A stretch of 64,000 bases of DNA, from the NCBI RefSeq assembly GCF_018613325.1, contig NZ_JAGGQJ010000021.1, positions 115,960-179,959 of the forward strand. The letters are read 5' to 3'. The translations under genes and the position numbers were made by a program. The notes under the pieces were generated by a model. That model did no database searches, was not told the origin of the DNA, and saw only the letters and a program-made list of their open reading frames with translations. This DNA is from Bacillus sp. ISL-34. Lineage in GTDB: Bacteria > Bacillota > Bacilli > Bacillales > DSM-1321. This document shows positions 8,032-16,246 of the stretch, piece by piece (positions within the stretch are counted from its first letter, which is position 1; every line of letters begins with the position of its first letter).

Positions 8032-8994
8032 TCATCCAAATAATTTTGCGAAGGTATTTTCACCGGCGACCCCGTCTGCAGATGTTCCATTGGCCCTTTG
8101 AAATGCCTTCACCGCTATTTCCGTTCTGCCACCAAAGATACCATCTATGCCATGTGGATCATGTCCTTCCAAATAAAGTGCAGCTTGAAGGATATAAGTG
8201 ATATTCCCTTCCGCCCCTTCCCTAACATTAGGTGAAGCAGCTTTTGTTTGGGGTCCCCATATTCCATCAACATTAATCTTTGCACCATATTGTTTATTCA
8301 ATTCGGTTTGAAAACCCTTGATCAGCGCTTTTTTAGTATTGGGACCATAATAACCATCAACATCTATTTTTGCTTTATACCTGCTATTTAATGTCCTTTG
8401 AATGGACTTGATAGTTTGGTTGCCGCTATCCTTTGCTGGCGTATCTTTTACAATGACTTCGGATTCGACTTGTGTAGGAGGTGGAGTGGTTCCATTCACT
8501 TTTGATATCAGTCTAGGCTTCATTCCCGCTTTTAACTGAGAATAAGTCAGTCCGCCCGTCATATCCAAGTGCGGATAATCTTTAAAGCTTGACCAATCCC
8601 CTCCCCATGCAAAGCCCAAGGATTTACCAATAGCGGCTACCCGTTTCCATTTTGCATCGACTGTCCATATTGCATTTTTTCCATCATCGCTGACTATGAA
8701 ATAATCAATAGCTAGTCCAAAGTTATGATAAGATTGACCTGGCATCGCGTTGGTCACTCTCGGTTTCGATAAATCACTATAGTTTTTACCATCATAAATA
8801 TACCCTAGGCGACCTTGACCATATAGTTTTGCTTGCTCTTCCATAGACCGATAACCTGCGCTGATTTGCACGAAAATGCCTTCTTGGTATGCCCGTCTAA
8901 CCATTTCCAATGCTGATTCTTTTACGACTGGATGAATGCCGCTGCCCATATTCTTTTCTGAACGATCCAATAAGGTTTCTAATTTAACTGTCAA
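8032..8994 (-). CDS. M15 L-alanyl-D-glutamate peptidase with peptidoglycan-binding repeats
   Basis: This 320-residue protein starts at TTG 8994, eight bases after AGGAGG; an in-frame GTG at 9003 overlaps that site. Residues 1-165 are an M15C/VanY-like zinc peptidase. The zinc ligands fit His90 in 'SYHNFGLAID', Asp97, and His142 in 'YPHLDM', and the 'SAGYRSMEEQAKLYGQGR' substrate segment is typical of CwlK and phage endolysins such as Ply500. Residues about 190-320 hold two to three PG_binding_1 modules ('VDGYYGPNTKKALIKGFQ', 'VDGIWGPQTKAA', 'GIDGIFGGRTEIAVKAFQ'). It cleaves L-Ala-D-Glu bonds in peptidoglycan stem peptides. No signal peptide is evident and no other phage genes are nearby, so export is unclear. 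Confidence 0.9.
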   Translation of the reverse strand: MTVKLETLLDRSEKNMGSGIHPVVKESALEMVRRAYQEGIFVQISAGYRSMEEQAKLYGQGRLGYIYDGKNYSDLSKPRVTNAMPGQSYHNFGLAIDYFIVSDDGKNAIWTVDAKWKRVAAIGKSLGFAWGGDWSSFKDYPHLDMTGGLTYSQLKAGMKPRLISKVNGTTPPPTQVESEVIVKDTPAKDSGNQTIKSIQRTLNSRYKAKIDVDGYYGPNTKKALIKGFQTELNKQYGAKINVDGIWGPQTKAASPNVREGAEGNITYILQAALYLEGHDPHGIDGIFGGRTEIAVKAFQRANGTSADGVAGENTFAKLFG

Positions 8995-9112
8995 TTTAAT
9001 CACCTCCTAATATGTTATGGTGCTAATTAGGAAATGCTTGTACACCTACCTTGACGTTACACAAAAAAGCCCTTTTATGTGGACCTAGTTTGCTTTCATC
9101 GTTCTTAAATAA

Positions 9113-9145
9113 AAAAAGCACAACCCTTAATGGGATTGTGCTTTT
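9113..9145 (-). terminator. Rho-independent terminator
   Basis: AAAAGCACAACCC pairs with GGGATTGTGCTTTT around TTAAT. It lies just after the small membrane-protein gene, whose stop is at 9152. Confidence 0.82.
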
Positions 9146-9151
9146 GATCTA

Positions 9152-9361
9152 TTATAAAAGCTTATTTGGATCTTCTTTATCTTTACCAATAACCCTTATC
9201 AACTCATCCAGCTTTTCATTTCTTTCTTGATCTAATCTTGTCTTTGCATTGATGAATTTAATTATCTTAATTATGAAATAAACACTTAATACAACAAGTC
9301 CCAAATAAAACAAAATCGGTATGATTGCAAAAAGCCCTATTAAACTGCTGGCTTGGTCCAA
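9152..9361 (-). CDS. Small single-helix membrane protein
   Basis: I start this 69-residue protein at TTG 9361, which has GGGAGG seven to eight bases upstream; a longer in-frame extension to 9421 lies beyond that site. One strong hydrophobic helix spans residues about 6-36. It is followed by a charged, coiled-coil-like tail 'KTRLDQERNEKLDELIRVIG'. The shape recalls small Bacillus proteins such as the DUF4083 type, but I cannot assign it firmly. It lies upstream of the endopeptidase gene on the same strand, separated by a terminator, so it is probably its own unit. Confidence 0.65.
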   Translation of the reverse strand: MDQASSLIGLFAIIPILFYLGLVVLSVYFIIKIIKFINAKTRLDQERNEKLDELIRVIGKDKEDPNKLL

Positions 9362-9421
9362 AAATAATTCCTCCCAAATGTAAAATATAGTATTATTATA
9401 CAGGAAAAACAAAGAAAGCAT

Positions 9422-10423
9422 CCGATATCGATTTATTATTTAAATAATTATTTTGCGCAAAAAACCTGAAGCTAGCAACATTTTAATGATCTCCAATTAG
9501 TCATCAGAAAATTTCTTAAAGGCAGGGTAAAACAATATTGAAGGATTTGAGTCAGAAAAAGGGAGAAGTTTAAATTACCCATTTAAAAACCCCTATTTTA
9601 TCTATTCAAATATAGACATAAAATAGGGTTTATATATTTTTTTGTTGCGTTTCTATCATGATTATAAAATAGATAAATTGAATTAAAGAACTTCACATAA
9701 TCAGTCAATACTTCCCTAAACCCCACTTATCTCTGCACTCTACAAATGTTTTCTAAAAAGAATTTACACTCTAGAACAGTGGAATGAATCACATCATGGG
9801 CCATATATTTCGATGATCTAATCAAAAAATCCCTCGAGGATCCCCTGTGCATAATCCCTTTCTATAATTAGGCTTTCCAAAGGCTAATTATCAAGGAACG
9901 TTGTCGACCTTTTCCGGGTATAAGAAGTTCGTGTATACGTAAGACTTAGAGTTTCCAAAAGTCTTGAAACTCCACGAAGTGTATATCTCTTCCCCCATTC
10001 CAGTTCAATATACGTCGACACTAAGGAAAGGGTCCAATTGTAGTGCAGTTCATAGGTTGGGGTGCTTTTCTCTAGCTACTTAGCTGTGAAGGGGAACGCA
10101 ATCATTAATTCTGGAGCCAGGGGCTTCTTCATAATACTTAATTCGTTTAAGCAGCCAGGATAAGTAATACCTCTCCAAAATCCTGGAATATATTGAAGGC
10201 TACTTTATTCCCGATTAAGAATACAACCAATTCAGTTTTATTCAGTATATTAGGGTGACAGAATTTTAAAGGTAAATAGATGCTAAGACAATTTTCAGTT
10301 CAAGTAAATCCTGGTGAAGTTAAAGATAAGTTCCACCGATTTAGTACTAAAGTGTAATTCTTTAATTCGAATAAGGTTAGTGTTAACATATAGTAAGTAT
10401 ATCTTCCAATGAAGGAGCTAATT
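9422..10423. other. 1-kb region without a firm gene; one hairpin and two doubtful short frames
   Basis: A terminator-like hairpin lies at 9587-9640 (ACCCCTATTTTAT / ATAAAATAGGGTT, then T-rich) with no obvious gene to end. On the minus strand a 36-codon frame near 9890-10005 begins 'MGEEIYTSWSF' and stops just before an imperfect hairpin (9868-9890). On the plus strand a 25-codon frame (10280-10357, 'MLRQFSVQVNPGEVKDKF') follows AAAGGT. Either could be a remnant or a small gene; I would not call them without conservation data. The end of the region must contain the rsbQ promoter. Confidence 0.35.
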
Positions 10424-11275
10424 ATGAATCCCAATATTTTATTGCGTAATAATGTAAAGTTTAAAGGAAGCGGTACACGACCAATGATATTTGCCCCAGG
10501 TTTTGGTTGTGATCAAAATGTCTGGCAATCAGTTGCAAAAGACTTCGAAGATGAATACCAAATTATCCTATTTGACTATGTTGGGTCAGGTAATTCAGAT
10601 ATAAAGGCATATAACGTGGAAAGATACAGTACTCTTGAGGGGTATGCACAAGACGTACTTGATGTTTGTTCCGCATTAGACCTAAAAGATGCTATATTTG
10701 TTGGACACTCTGTTGGATGTGTGATTGGCATGCTGGCATCAATTAAACATCCTGAATATTTTTCTAAACTTGTTCTGGTTGGTCCTTCCCCTTGCTACCT
10801 GAATCTTCCTAATGATTATTACGGAGGATTCGAGAAAGAACAACTTTTAGGATTGCTTGATATGATGGACAAAAATTATATAGGCTGGGCAACCGCCTTT
10901 GCTGGAACGGTAATGAATAATCCAGATCGACCAGAGCTTAAACGGGACCTAGAGAATCGTTTCTGTTCTACTGATCCTATTATCGCTCGACAATTTGCGG
11001 AGGTTACCTTCTTTGCAGACAACCGTAAAGACTTACCAAAAGTAAAAGTACCATCACTCATTTTGCAATGTTCTGAAGATGTTATTGCTCCGTCAGCAGT
11101 AGGTGATTATATTCATAAACATCTTCCTCGTAGTACATTTAAATTGATGAAAGCAACAGGACACTGTCCACATATTAGTCATCCTGAAGAGACGATATAC
11201 CTAATCCGTCAGTATTTGGATGAATTTCCGACAAACGATTTACAGAAAGAGATTGGTGTGAATTTTTGTGAATGA
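10424..11275 (+). CDS. rsbQ: RsbQ: alpha/beta hydrolase of the energy-stress branch of the sigma-B pathway
   Basis: A 283-residue alpha/beta hydrolase starts at the ATG at 10424, with AAGGAG overlapping an unused ATG at 10409. The catalytic residues fall at Ser96 ('GHSVGC'), Asp219 ('CSEDVIAP') and His247 ('TGHCPH'), the same numbers I recall for B. subtilis RsbQ. '[10 protein letters not shown]' and '[10 protein letters not shown]' also match that family. RsbQ is thought to make or deliver a small ligand to the PAS domain of RsbP, allowing the phosphatase to act. The next gene encodes exactly that partner and overlaps this one by 8 bp, so the two are translationally coupled. No rsbV/rsbW/sigB genes are in the window. 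Confidence 0.93.
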   Translation: MNPNILLRNNVKFKGSGTRPMIFAPGFGCDQNVWQSVAKDFEDEYQIILFDYVGSGNSDIKAYNVERYSTLEGYAQDVLDVCSALDLKDAIFVGHSVGCVIGMLASIKHPEYFSKLVLVGPSPCYLNLPNDYYGGFEKEQLLGLLDMMDKNYIGWATAFAGTVMNNPDRPELKRDLENRFCSTDPIIARQFAEVTFFADNRKDLPKVKVPSLILQCSEDVIAPSAVGDYIHKHLPRSTFKLMKATGHCPHISHPEETIYLIRQYLDEFPTNDLQKEIGVNFCE

Positions 11276-12479
11276 ACAATTAAATGAGGCACCCTGCGGA
11301 TATTTGACTTTATCAGAAGAAGATACTATTTTATCCGTTAACCAAACCTTACTTAAAATATTGGGGTATAATCTCGATCAATTGAAAGGGCAGCATATTA
11401 ATTGTATCCTTTCGGCTTCTGCCATACTCTTTCATCAGCTTTATCTGGTTCCTCTGATCAAGTTGGAAAATCACATTGAGGAAATATATATATCCTTAAA
11501 GTCTGTAGATGATGAAGAAATACCTGTGTTACTCAACGCTGTTCGAAGAGAGCGAAATGGAAGACCTATTATTGAGTGTGTAGTGATTCCAATGCGAAAA
11601 AGAAACGAATTAGAAAATGAGCTTCTTATAGCGAAAAAAGAGGCAGAGAAAGCTCTAAATGCTAGGAATAAGGCTTATTCTGATTTAGAGAATGCTCATG
11701 AAACGATGATAATGCAACAGGATAAACTTATTGAATTGAACGAAAAAAACGAAAAATACAAAGTAGATACAGAAAGAGAAATGGATCTTGCCAAAAAAAT
11801 CCAAGAGGCACTATTAACTGTTCCTATTATTAATGAACATCTTGAAATTCAAGCGTATTATAAAGGCGCCAATCAATTATCAGGTGATCTTTATGGATTT
11901 TACCAAATTGACGCCCAACGGTATGGCCTTATCCTACTTGATGTGATGGGGCACGGGCTTTCTTCAGCTCTACTAACCATGTCACTTCATTCCATATTTC
12001 AGAGATTAATTTTAAAAGGTTCTGAAGTGAGAACTGTGATGAAGGAATTAGATGATCATCTTCATTCTTTATTCAAAAACACAAGTGAAACTTTTCATTA
12101 TTGCACAGCCGTCTACCTTTTAATCGATACTGATAAGAGAGAAATTAATTATATCAATGCAGGCCATCCTTCCGTTCTTTTACAGGATATAAACGGAAAA
12201 CAATATCACTTGCGTTCTAATCGGCCTCCACTCGGGATGTTTGAAGATATGATTTTTAAAACAAACACCCTTACATACAATAAGGACAGTAAGCTGTGCC
12301 TTTATACAGATGGAGTTGAAGAACCTCTTGGTTCAGACCGTTTATGCTCATTGTTAAAGACCTATTCGGCTGCCCCTTTATCTAAACTTAAGGGGGAAAT
12401 TATACAATCGCTTAGAAATGAAGAGGACACTGACCAACGTAAAGATGACCAATGTCTTATTTTAGTTAAACTGAAATAA
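11268..12479 (+). CDS. rsbP: RsbP: PAS-PP2C serine phosphatase, energy-stress activator of sigma-B
   Basis: This 403-residue protein starts at GTG 11268 inside the end of rsbQ. Residues about 5-110 form a PAS domain ('[22 protein letters not shown]'). Residues 110-175 are a charged coiled coil, and 185-400 a SpoIIE-type PP2C phosphatase. Phosphatase motifs present are 'SGDLYGF', '[19 protein letters not shown]', 'LYTDGVEE' and '[10 protein letters not shown]', which keep the metal-binding aspartates. By family knowledge it dephosphorylates RsbV-P, freeing RsbV to titrate the anti-sigma factor RsbW. Gene order rsbQ-rsbP is the same as in B. subtilis. Without nearby sigB its target must be encoded elsewhere. 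Confidence 0.92.
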   Translation: MNEQLNEAPCGYLTLSEEDTILSVNQTLLKILGYNLDQLKGQHINCILSASAILFHQLYLVPLIKLENHIEEIYISLKSVDDEEIPVLLNAVRRERNGRPIIECVVIPMRKRNELENELLIAKKEAEKALNARNKAYSDLENAHETMIMQQDKLIELNEKNEKYKVDTEREMDLAKKIQEALLTVPIINEHLEIQAYYKGANQLSGDLYGFYQIDAQRYGLILLDVMGHGLSSALLTMSLHSIFQRLILKGSEVRTVMKELDDHLHSLFKNTSETFHYCTAVYLLIDTDKREINYINAGHPSVLLQDINGKQYHLRSNRPPLGMFEDMIFKTNTLTYNKDSKLCLYTDGVEEPLGSDRLCSLLKTYSAAPLSKLKGEIIQSLRNEEDTDQRKDDQCLILVKLK

Positions 12480-12715
12480 AACATTGGGGTTGTGCTATCC
12501 GTTATATAAACTAATACAGGTTGATTCAATTTCTTGGGAGTTCCTGTAGCTATGATTGCAAATCAATTATTTCAGTTAATAGAGGGTTTAAATTTAGTTG
12601 GTTCGAAAACCTCATTGTGTGGATACGCCCTTTTATTTAGAGATAAACTTTAGTTCAAATCACTTTAGACACCCTTAATGGACCAATTTAGTAATTGGAA
12701 TAAAATAAAACAAAT

Positions 12716-12752
12716 GAGGAGCTATCTATTTTGGGTAGCTTCTATTTTTTAT
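12716..12752 (+). terminator. Probable terminator downstream of rsbP
   Basis: GAGCTATC and GGGTAGCTTC can form a stem with one mismatch, followed by TATTTTTTAT. It lies about 240 bp after rsbP. The DNA between is AT-rich and has no supported gene. Confidence 0.4.
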
Positions 12753-12918
12753 GCAAAATAGTTATTATAAATTACGTAATATAAATAAATTGACAGCGTC
12801 CGATTCAAAAATCATCCGTAACCAGCTTTTCAATAATTTTCAATCATTTAGTTCCATTTGCCTCCCAATCCTTTCCATCATATAATAAAGCTATTAAAGA
12901 GGAAGGGGGGCATGGCAA

Positions 12919-13164
12919 ATGTACGAAGGTAGAGATCCTTTCGTTTCTTCACTCGCTTCTCATTTAAACATGCGGCTCACTCGTTTAGCAAAAGAAAGGG
13001 AAATCCCACTGGAAAGATTATTGGATAAATCCGTCGAATTGTTACTTGAATATATGGAAGACAATGAATTGATCAATGACCATGTTAAATTAAACAATGT
13101 TGAAGCGATTAATAAAAATAATGAAATCATTCAGCAAAGCAGGCAAATCCTTAAGAAAGACTAG
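12919..13164 (+). CDS. Small soluble hypothetical protein
   Basis: This 81-residue protein begins at the ATG at 12919 after a run GGAAGGGGGG; an earlier ATG at 12912 leads to a stop within six codons. The sequence is mostly helical and charged: 'SHLNMRLTRLAKEREIPLERLLDKSVELLLEYMED' in the middle resembles a ribbon- or helix-type small DNA-binding or adaptor protein, but I recognise no family. It has its own terminator 5 bp after the stop, so it is a complete one-gene unit. Confidence 0.65.
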   Translation: MYEGRDPFVSSLASHLNMRLTRLAKEREIPLERLLDKSVELLLEYMEDNELINDHVKLNNVEAINKNNEIIQQSRQILKKD

Positions 13165-13167
13165 TAT

Positions 13168-13203
13168 AAAAACACTCAGCCATCACAGTTGAGTGTTTTT
13201 TTC
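13168..13203 (+). terminator. Rho-independent terminator
   Basis: AAAACACTCA and TGAGTGTTTTTTT pair around a 10-base loop directly after the small hypothetical gene. Confidence 0.85.
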
Positions 13204-13270
13204 AGCTTTTATATTTCAGAGCATTACTCACTAATATAGCCCACTCTAATTTACAACTGAATGTCCAAAT

Positions 13271-13300
13271 AAAAAAGGCAGCCACTAGGACTGCCCCTGT
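13271..13300 (-). terminator. Probable terminator of the Cys-rich small gene
   Basis: GGCAG and CTGCC form a short GC-rich stem. In the leftward direction they are followed by TTTTTTATTT. It lies 39 bp after the stop of the 40-residue Cys-rich protein. Confidence 0.6.
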
Positions 13301-13338
13301 TGAACAATTGTTTTACAGTTGCTTCATTCTTTTAGTGA

Positions 13339-13461
13339 TTAATAAAAACGATGCTTGTTTTTTTTGCATTTTTTACATTTACAACGTTTTCCAGGAAACC
13401 ATACTGTACTCGGGTCATTGTTCTCAAAACATTTTTCTTCATAGCAACAATTTATCTGCAT
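13339..13461 (-). CDS. Cys-rich 40-residue small protein
   Basis: A short frame runs from ATG 13461 to TAA 13339. It is preceded by GGAGGG seven bases before the ATG and followed by a terminator, which argues that it is expressed. The peptide reads MQINCCYEEKC..., then WFPGKRCKCKKC, and ends in a basic KKNKHRFY tail. Six cysteines in 40 residues, including C-x-C-x2-C, suggest a zinc- or metal-binding mini-protein, or a disulfide peptide if exported (no signal is seen). I recognise no named family. It is also close to a decayed beta-lactamase gene, with no evident functional link. Confidence 0.6.
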   Translation of the reverse strand: MQINCCYEEKCFENNDPSTVWFPGKRCKCKKCKKNKHRFY

Positions 13462-13546
13462 ACTAACACCCTCCTTACTACTGTATATGCTTGGACTGAT
13501 CGAAGGTGTGGACAAGTTGCTAAAAATTTAGTAGTAAATGCTGAAT

Positions 13547-13870
13547 TCATTCATTTTCCATGTTGCTGGACAACTTCCAATGTATGTGGAAGCCAACTGA
13601 AATCTCCCCAAGTTTATGGCCGGGAATAACGATTTTCGCATCTTTATATACATACATTAAATTCTTCATCGTATTTGGCCATGCTTCCATGTTAGCTTCA
13701 TCAATGATCCCGGAATTCTTTTGTTCCAGCGCGAAAATCATATCACCAAATAATTATACTTTGGCAGCCATATTGTCATGTTATCAGAAGTATGGGCTTC
13801 TCCCGGGAAGTATTATACACTTCCAAATTTCCCCTCAACGAATAGCACATAATATAATTATGTAAACAAA
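13547..13870 (-). pseudogene. Remnant of a subclass-B1-like metallo-beta-lactamase
   Basis: The 64-codon frame 13547-13741 reads like the C-terminal quarter of a B1 metallo-beta-lactamase: 'SGIIDEANMEAWPNTMKN' aligns with the 'GNVADAYVNEWSTSIEN' region of BcII as I remember it, and 'AKIVIPGH' keeps the last metal histidine. Upstream, 13742-13870 translates in shifting frames to pieces like 'NLEVY', 'FPGEAHTSDN'-type and 'WLPKYNYLV'-type segments, with stops between them. The N-terminal half is absent and no start is left. It is therefore a truncated, frameshifted pseudogene with no expected enzyme activity. Confidence 0.7.
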
Positions 13871-13957
13871 TATTCGCCCATGAAACTATACTAACTCCAC
13901 TATTAAGCGTTATTTATTTTAGAACGAAACTATTTTTTCGGCATTAGATAGCCCCTA

Positions 13958-14003
13958 AAAAAAGAAACCTTGAAAGGTATTTAGCCAATCAAGGGGTTTC
14001 ATT
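13958..14003 (-). terminator. Terminator at the end of the orphan toxin array
   Basis: GAAACCTTG pairs with CAAGGGGTTTC over an internal loop; reading leftward it is followed by TTTTTTT. It closes the last immunity gene of the LXG array (stop at 14016). Confidence 0.7.
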
Positions 14004-14015
14004 CTATATAATGTT

Positions 14016-14426
14016 TTACTTTAGATATTCAGCTTCCCATTTATCTTGTTTTTCTACAGGGCTAAGTTCTGAAATATCCTCATATCCATAATTTATTTTC
14101 ATTTTTCCTGTGTTATCTAAAATGAAAGTTAGGTTTGTCCATAGTTCCTGTTCTTGCTCCTTAAATTCTTCACGCAATCTCGAAAAACAATTATACAATT
14201 CATTATCAAGCCCATCAAACTCTTCCTCATCAACATTAAATAAATCTGTTATATCCAGACTATATACTGGTTCCCCGCCAGTTTCAGGGTAATAGTAGAA
14301 AAAAACTTTTTTATAACCTTCTCTAAATTCAGCGTATAAAAAGATTTGTTTCCAATCCTCTGGAATTATATTAATTAATGTATTCGCAATTAGTTGATAT
14401 GTCTGCTCCATTATTTTGGTTTCCAT
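14016..14426 (-). CDS. YezG-family immunity protein (orphan cassette 3)
   Basis: This 136-residue acidic, soluble protein matches the YezG-like (DUF600) immunity family: 'IANTLINIIPEDWKQIFLYAEF', 'KVFFYYYPETGGEPVYS', 'WTNLTFILDNTGKMKINYGYED' and a C-terminal 'W.AEYLK'. In B. subtilis YezG protects against the nuclease toxin YeeF. It starts one base after the stop of the upstream nuclease fragment, with a ribosome binding site GGAGGTAAGTGAG inside the toxin's last codons. Its toxin partner here lacks a proper start, so this gene may protect against neighbours rather than its own cell's product. A paralogue lies at 15776-16246 and broken ones at 17198-17698 and about 19310-19500. Confidence 0.85.
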   Translation of the reverse strand: METKIMEQTYQLIANTLINIIPEDWKQIFLYAEFREGYKKVFFYYYPETGGEPVYSLDITDLFNVDEEEFDGLDNELYNCFSRLREEFKEQEQELWTNLTFILDNTGKMKINYGYEDISELSPVEKQDKWEAEYLK

Positions 14427-14427
14427 C

Positions 14428-15183
14428 TCACTTACCTCCTAAATAATTAGTTAATCTATCTGAATATTTTTTACCATCTATTGCATAGTTGATTTTAAAC
14501 TCACTTGGTCTAGCTGATTGTGCCTCATATATGGGTTTTACTTTAATAGTTACTTCTTTATCCTCTACTAAAGCCTTCTTCCATGTATTCTCTAGAGTCT
14601 TATATTCCCTCCTATTTAAAGTAGCATTCATGGGTACTAAGTTATCTATTTCACCAGAACCTTTAAAGATACTTGCAATTAAATGTCCACCATCATCGTC
14701 TGATTGTCTATCGTCTCCTCCAACCTTTCTTTGGGCATATGAATTTCGTTTTGCTTTACCCAATTCTAATTTAGCTTCAGCAATCGCAATACGCCCGTTA
14801 TCATCAGTGGTATATTTATATCCTTCTTTTGTTGTATACTCTACATTGGGTTTTAAGGTCTTCTTACGATTTACTTTCGTGTATTGTTCACCATATCTAA
14901 CGTTATCTATACCCTTAGAAATACTTCCCCTTGAAACACCCTCTACTTTACTATCCTTCACCGTAAATTTCTGATAGGCTTCCTTAATTGTCTGCTTTTC
15001 CATCACAACTTGGGGAAGGCTTGGTCCTCCTGCGAGGGAAACTTGTTTCACACTTATGCGTTTAGGAACCTCTTTTTTACCTATTTCTTCACCTATATTT
15101 TTTAACGTGGTTTTTCCTGATTTCGCTATGTCTGTTATTGTAGCTTGAGCCTTCTGTACCTGCTTTTGCGCAAATTCCTTGCT
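14428..15183 (-). pseudogene. Orphan LXG C-terminal toxin cassette 3: DNA/RNA non-specific endonuclease
   Basis: The open frame runs from an in-frame TAG (15184-15186) to TGA 14428. It encodes the pre-toxin junction ('KEFAQKQVQKAQATITDIAK', 'VSLAGGPSLPQ', 'TIKEAYQKFTVKDSKVEGVS') and then a nuclease domain with 'DDDGGHLIASIF' and 'EIDNLVPMNATLN'. That is the His-containing active site of the YeeF-type DNA/RNA endonucleases. There is no LXG domain and no start with a ribosome binding site; a GTG at 15051 exists but has no Shine-Dalgarno. A second in-frame TAG (15220-15222) separates it from the leader block. The toxin domain itself looks intact. It is probably silent unless recombined behind an LXG N-terminus. 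Confidence 0.8.
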
Positions 15184-15216
15184 CTATGGGACGAACTTTG
15201 TACCACTCGCTACTTT
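14929..15216 (-). repeat. Junction repeat, copy 3
   Basis: This aligns without gaps to 20766-21053 of the intact toxin gene. By my hand count there are about 20 mismatches in 288 bp (about 93% identity). It ends where the cassette leader block begins. Confidence 0.8.
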
Positions 15217-15219
15217 TTT

Positions 15220-15329
15220 CTAAGCCACCTTGCCTGAAGTAAATCTATATGATTTTAAGTCCTCACGGCCTATTATCTGAGGAACCCGATATGACTTAAG
15301 ATGATAAATATTCATATCGACAATGAAAA
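15220..15329 (-). repeat. Cassette leader block, copy 3
   Basis: About 110 bp are shared with 17055-17165 and, more weakly, with 19155-19285, but are not found in the intact LXG gene. Read leftward it encodes ATG-'NIYHLKSYRVPQIIGREDLK' and continues in frame into the junction repeat, interrupted by TAG at 15222-15220. No ribosome binding site precedes the ATG. Confidence 0.7.
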
Positions 15330-15339
15330 GACCATAATT

Positions 15340-15539
15340 TTTCCGTTAAGGTCATTTAAAAGAAAAACAGGTTGCACCTTATTCGGTAATCTCTCATTTA
15401 GCCAAATAAAATGCACATCCAGCCATGTAAAAGTCATATCTTCTAATTATCGTTCTTTCCACACTATCCAAGTATTAAAACCAAACTCCATGATGGTACA
15501 ATCTTCATGAGCTGTAAACTTCAGTAAATCGTCATTCAT
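15340..15539 (-). pseudogene. Unidentified gene remnant (possible immunity gene) between cassettes
   Basis: Leftward from an ATG at 15539 the frame reads MNDDLLKFTAHEDC, then IMEFGFNTWIVWKER, and meets TAA. Read past that stop it continues 'LEDMTFTWLDVHFIWLNERL' to about 15355. Codon content looks protein-like and the position, between an immunity gene and a cassette terminator, fits a decayed immunity gene. A short related stretch ('KER..EDMT') recurs at 15718-15745. I cannot name the family. Confidence 0.4.
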
Positions 15540-15572
15540 GTCGTCCAAAATTTAAATATCTAAAACAAAAAC

Positions 15573-15607
15573 ACCTGTTGCCTAAAAGGCATTCAAGTGC
15601 TTTATAA
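15573..15607 (-). terminator. Imperfect terminator hairpin
   Basis: Reading leftward, GCACTTGAATGCC and GGCAACAGGTGT form an interrupted stem followed by TTTTTGTTTTA. It lies about 170 bp after the immunity gene of cassette 2. Confidence 0.45.
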
Positions 15608-15775
15608 TTAACTTTATAAGTATTTCTTGACGAATATTATGCTTAATCCAACAATCTTGTTTAATTTCGTGAGTTTATAGCTTATTCCCTGTGATAATAC
15701 ATCATAATTTAAACTGTCATATCTTCTATTTCTCGTTCTTTTCACCCTTAACTACTTTAGATATTTATTATTTCT

Positions 15776-16246
15776 TTATTCCAGTCTGGAAAGATATTTT
15801 TCTAAATGCTTCTTTCCAGAATTGCTTTTAGGCATAATGCCAAGATTCCTATACTTCCAAATAGTTTTTCTTTCATGAGGGTCTATATTTGAAAGATCAT
15901 CATAATTAAAATCAATCTTAAACTTTCCTATCTTATCTAAAACCATAGTAAAATTTGTCCAAGATTCTTGACCATTATCTTTAAACTTTCTCCAAAGTTC
16001 TTGAATAAAATCTACTAATCGATGCCATTTTTCTGAGTATTCAAGCTCACTTATTGTGAATAGTTCAGTTAACTCATGGCTGTATATCGGTTTATCACTA
16101 CCTTCAGGGTAATAATAAAAGTAAGCAGTCTTAGCTCCTTCAACTACCTCACCGTATAAATAAACCTTTGACCATTCTTCTGGAATAGTGTCTACAACGA
16201 CTTCTGCTATCTGTTGATATAATCTATCTAATTGTTCTTCATTCAT
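15776..16246 (-). CDS. YezG-family immunity protein (orphan cassette 2)
   Basis: This 156-residue protein is clearly paralogous to the cassette 3 immunity protein: 'IAEVVVDTIPEEWSKVYLYGEV', 'TAYFYYYPEGSDKPIYS', 'SWTNFTMVLDKIGKFKIDF' and 'DPHERKTIWKYRNLG'. The length fits full YezG-like proteins. Its ATG lies within the last codons of the orphan nuclease 16239-17054 (8-base overlap), so toxin and antidote would be translationally coupled if the toxin were expressed. As the toxin here has no start, expression could depend on readthrough from the LXG operon or on a local promoter. I see no obvious promoter. Confidence 0.85.
   Translation of the reverse strand: MNEEQLDRLYQQIAEVVVDTIPEEWSKVYLYGEVVEGAKTAYFYYYPEGSDKPIYSHELTELFTISELEYSEKWHRLVDFIQELWRKFKDNGQESWTNFTMVLDKIGKFKIDFNYDDLSNIDPHERKTIWKYRNLGIMPKSNSGKKHLEKYLSRLE

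Noticed and set aside
8032..9361. Endolysin-like peptidase plus small membrane protein as a prophage lysis module
   Set aside because: No other phage genes are near, a terminator separates the two genes, and CwlK-like enzymes are common host proteins.
10340..10423. Sigma-B promoter before rsbQ
   Set aside because: No GTTTAA/GGGWAW pair at proper spacing could be found.
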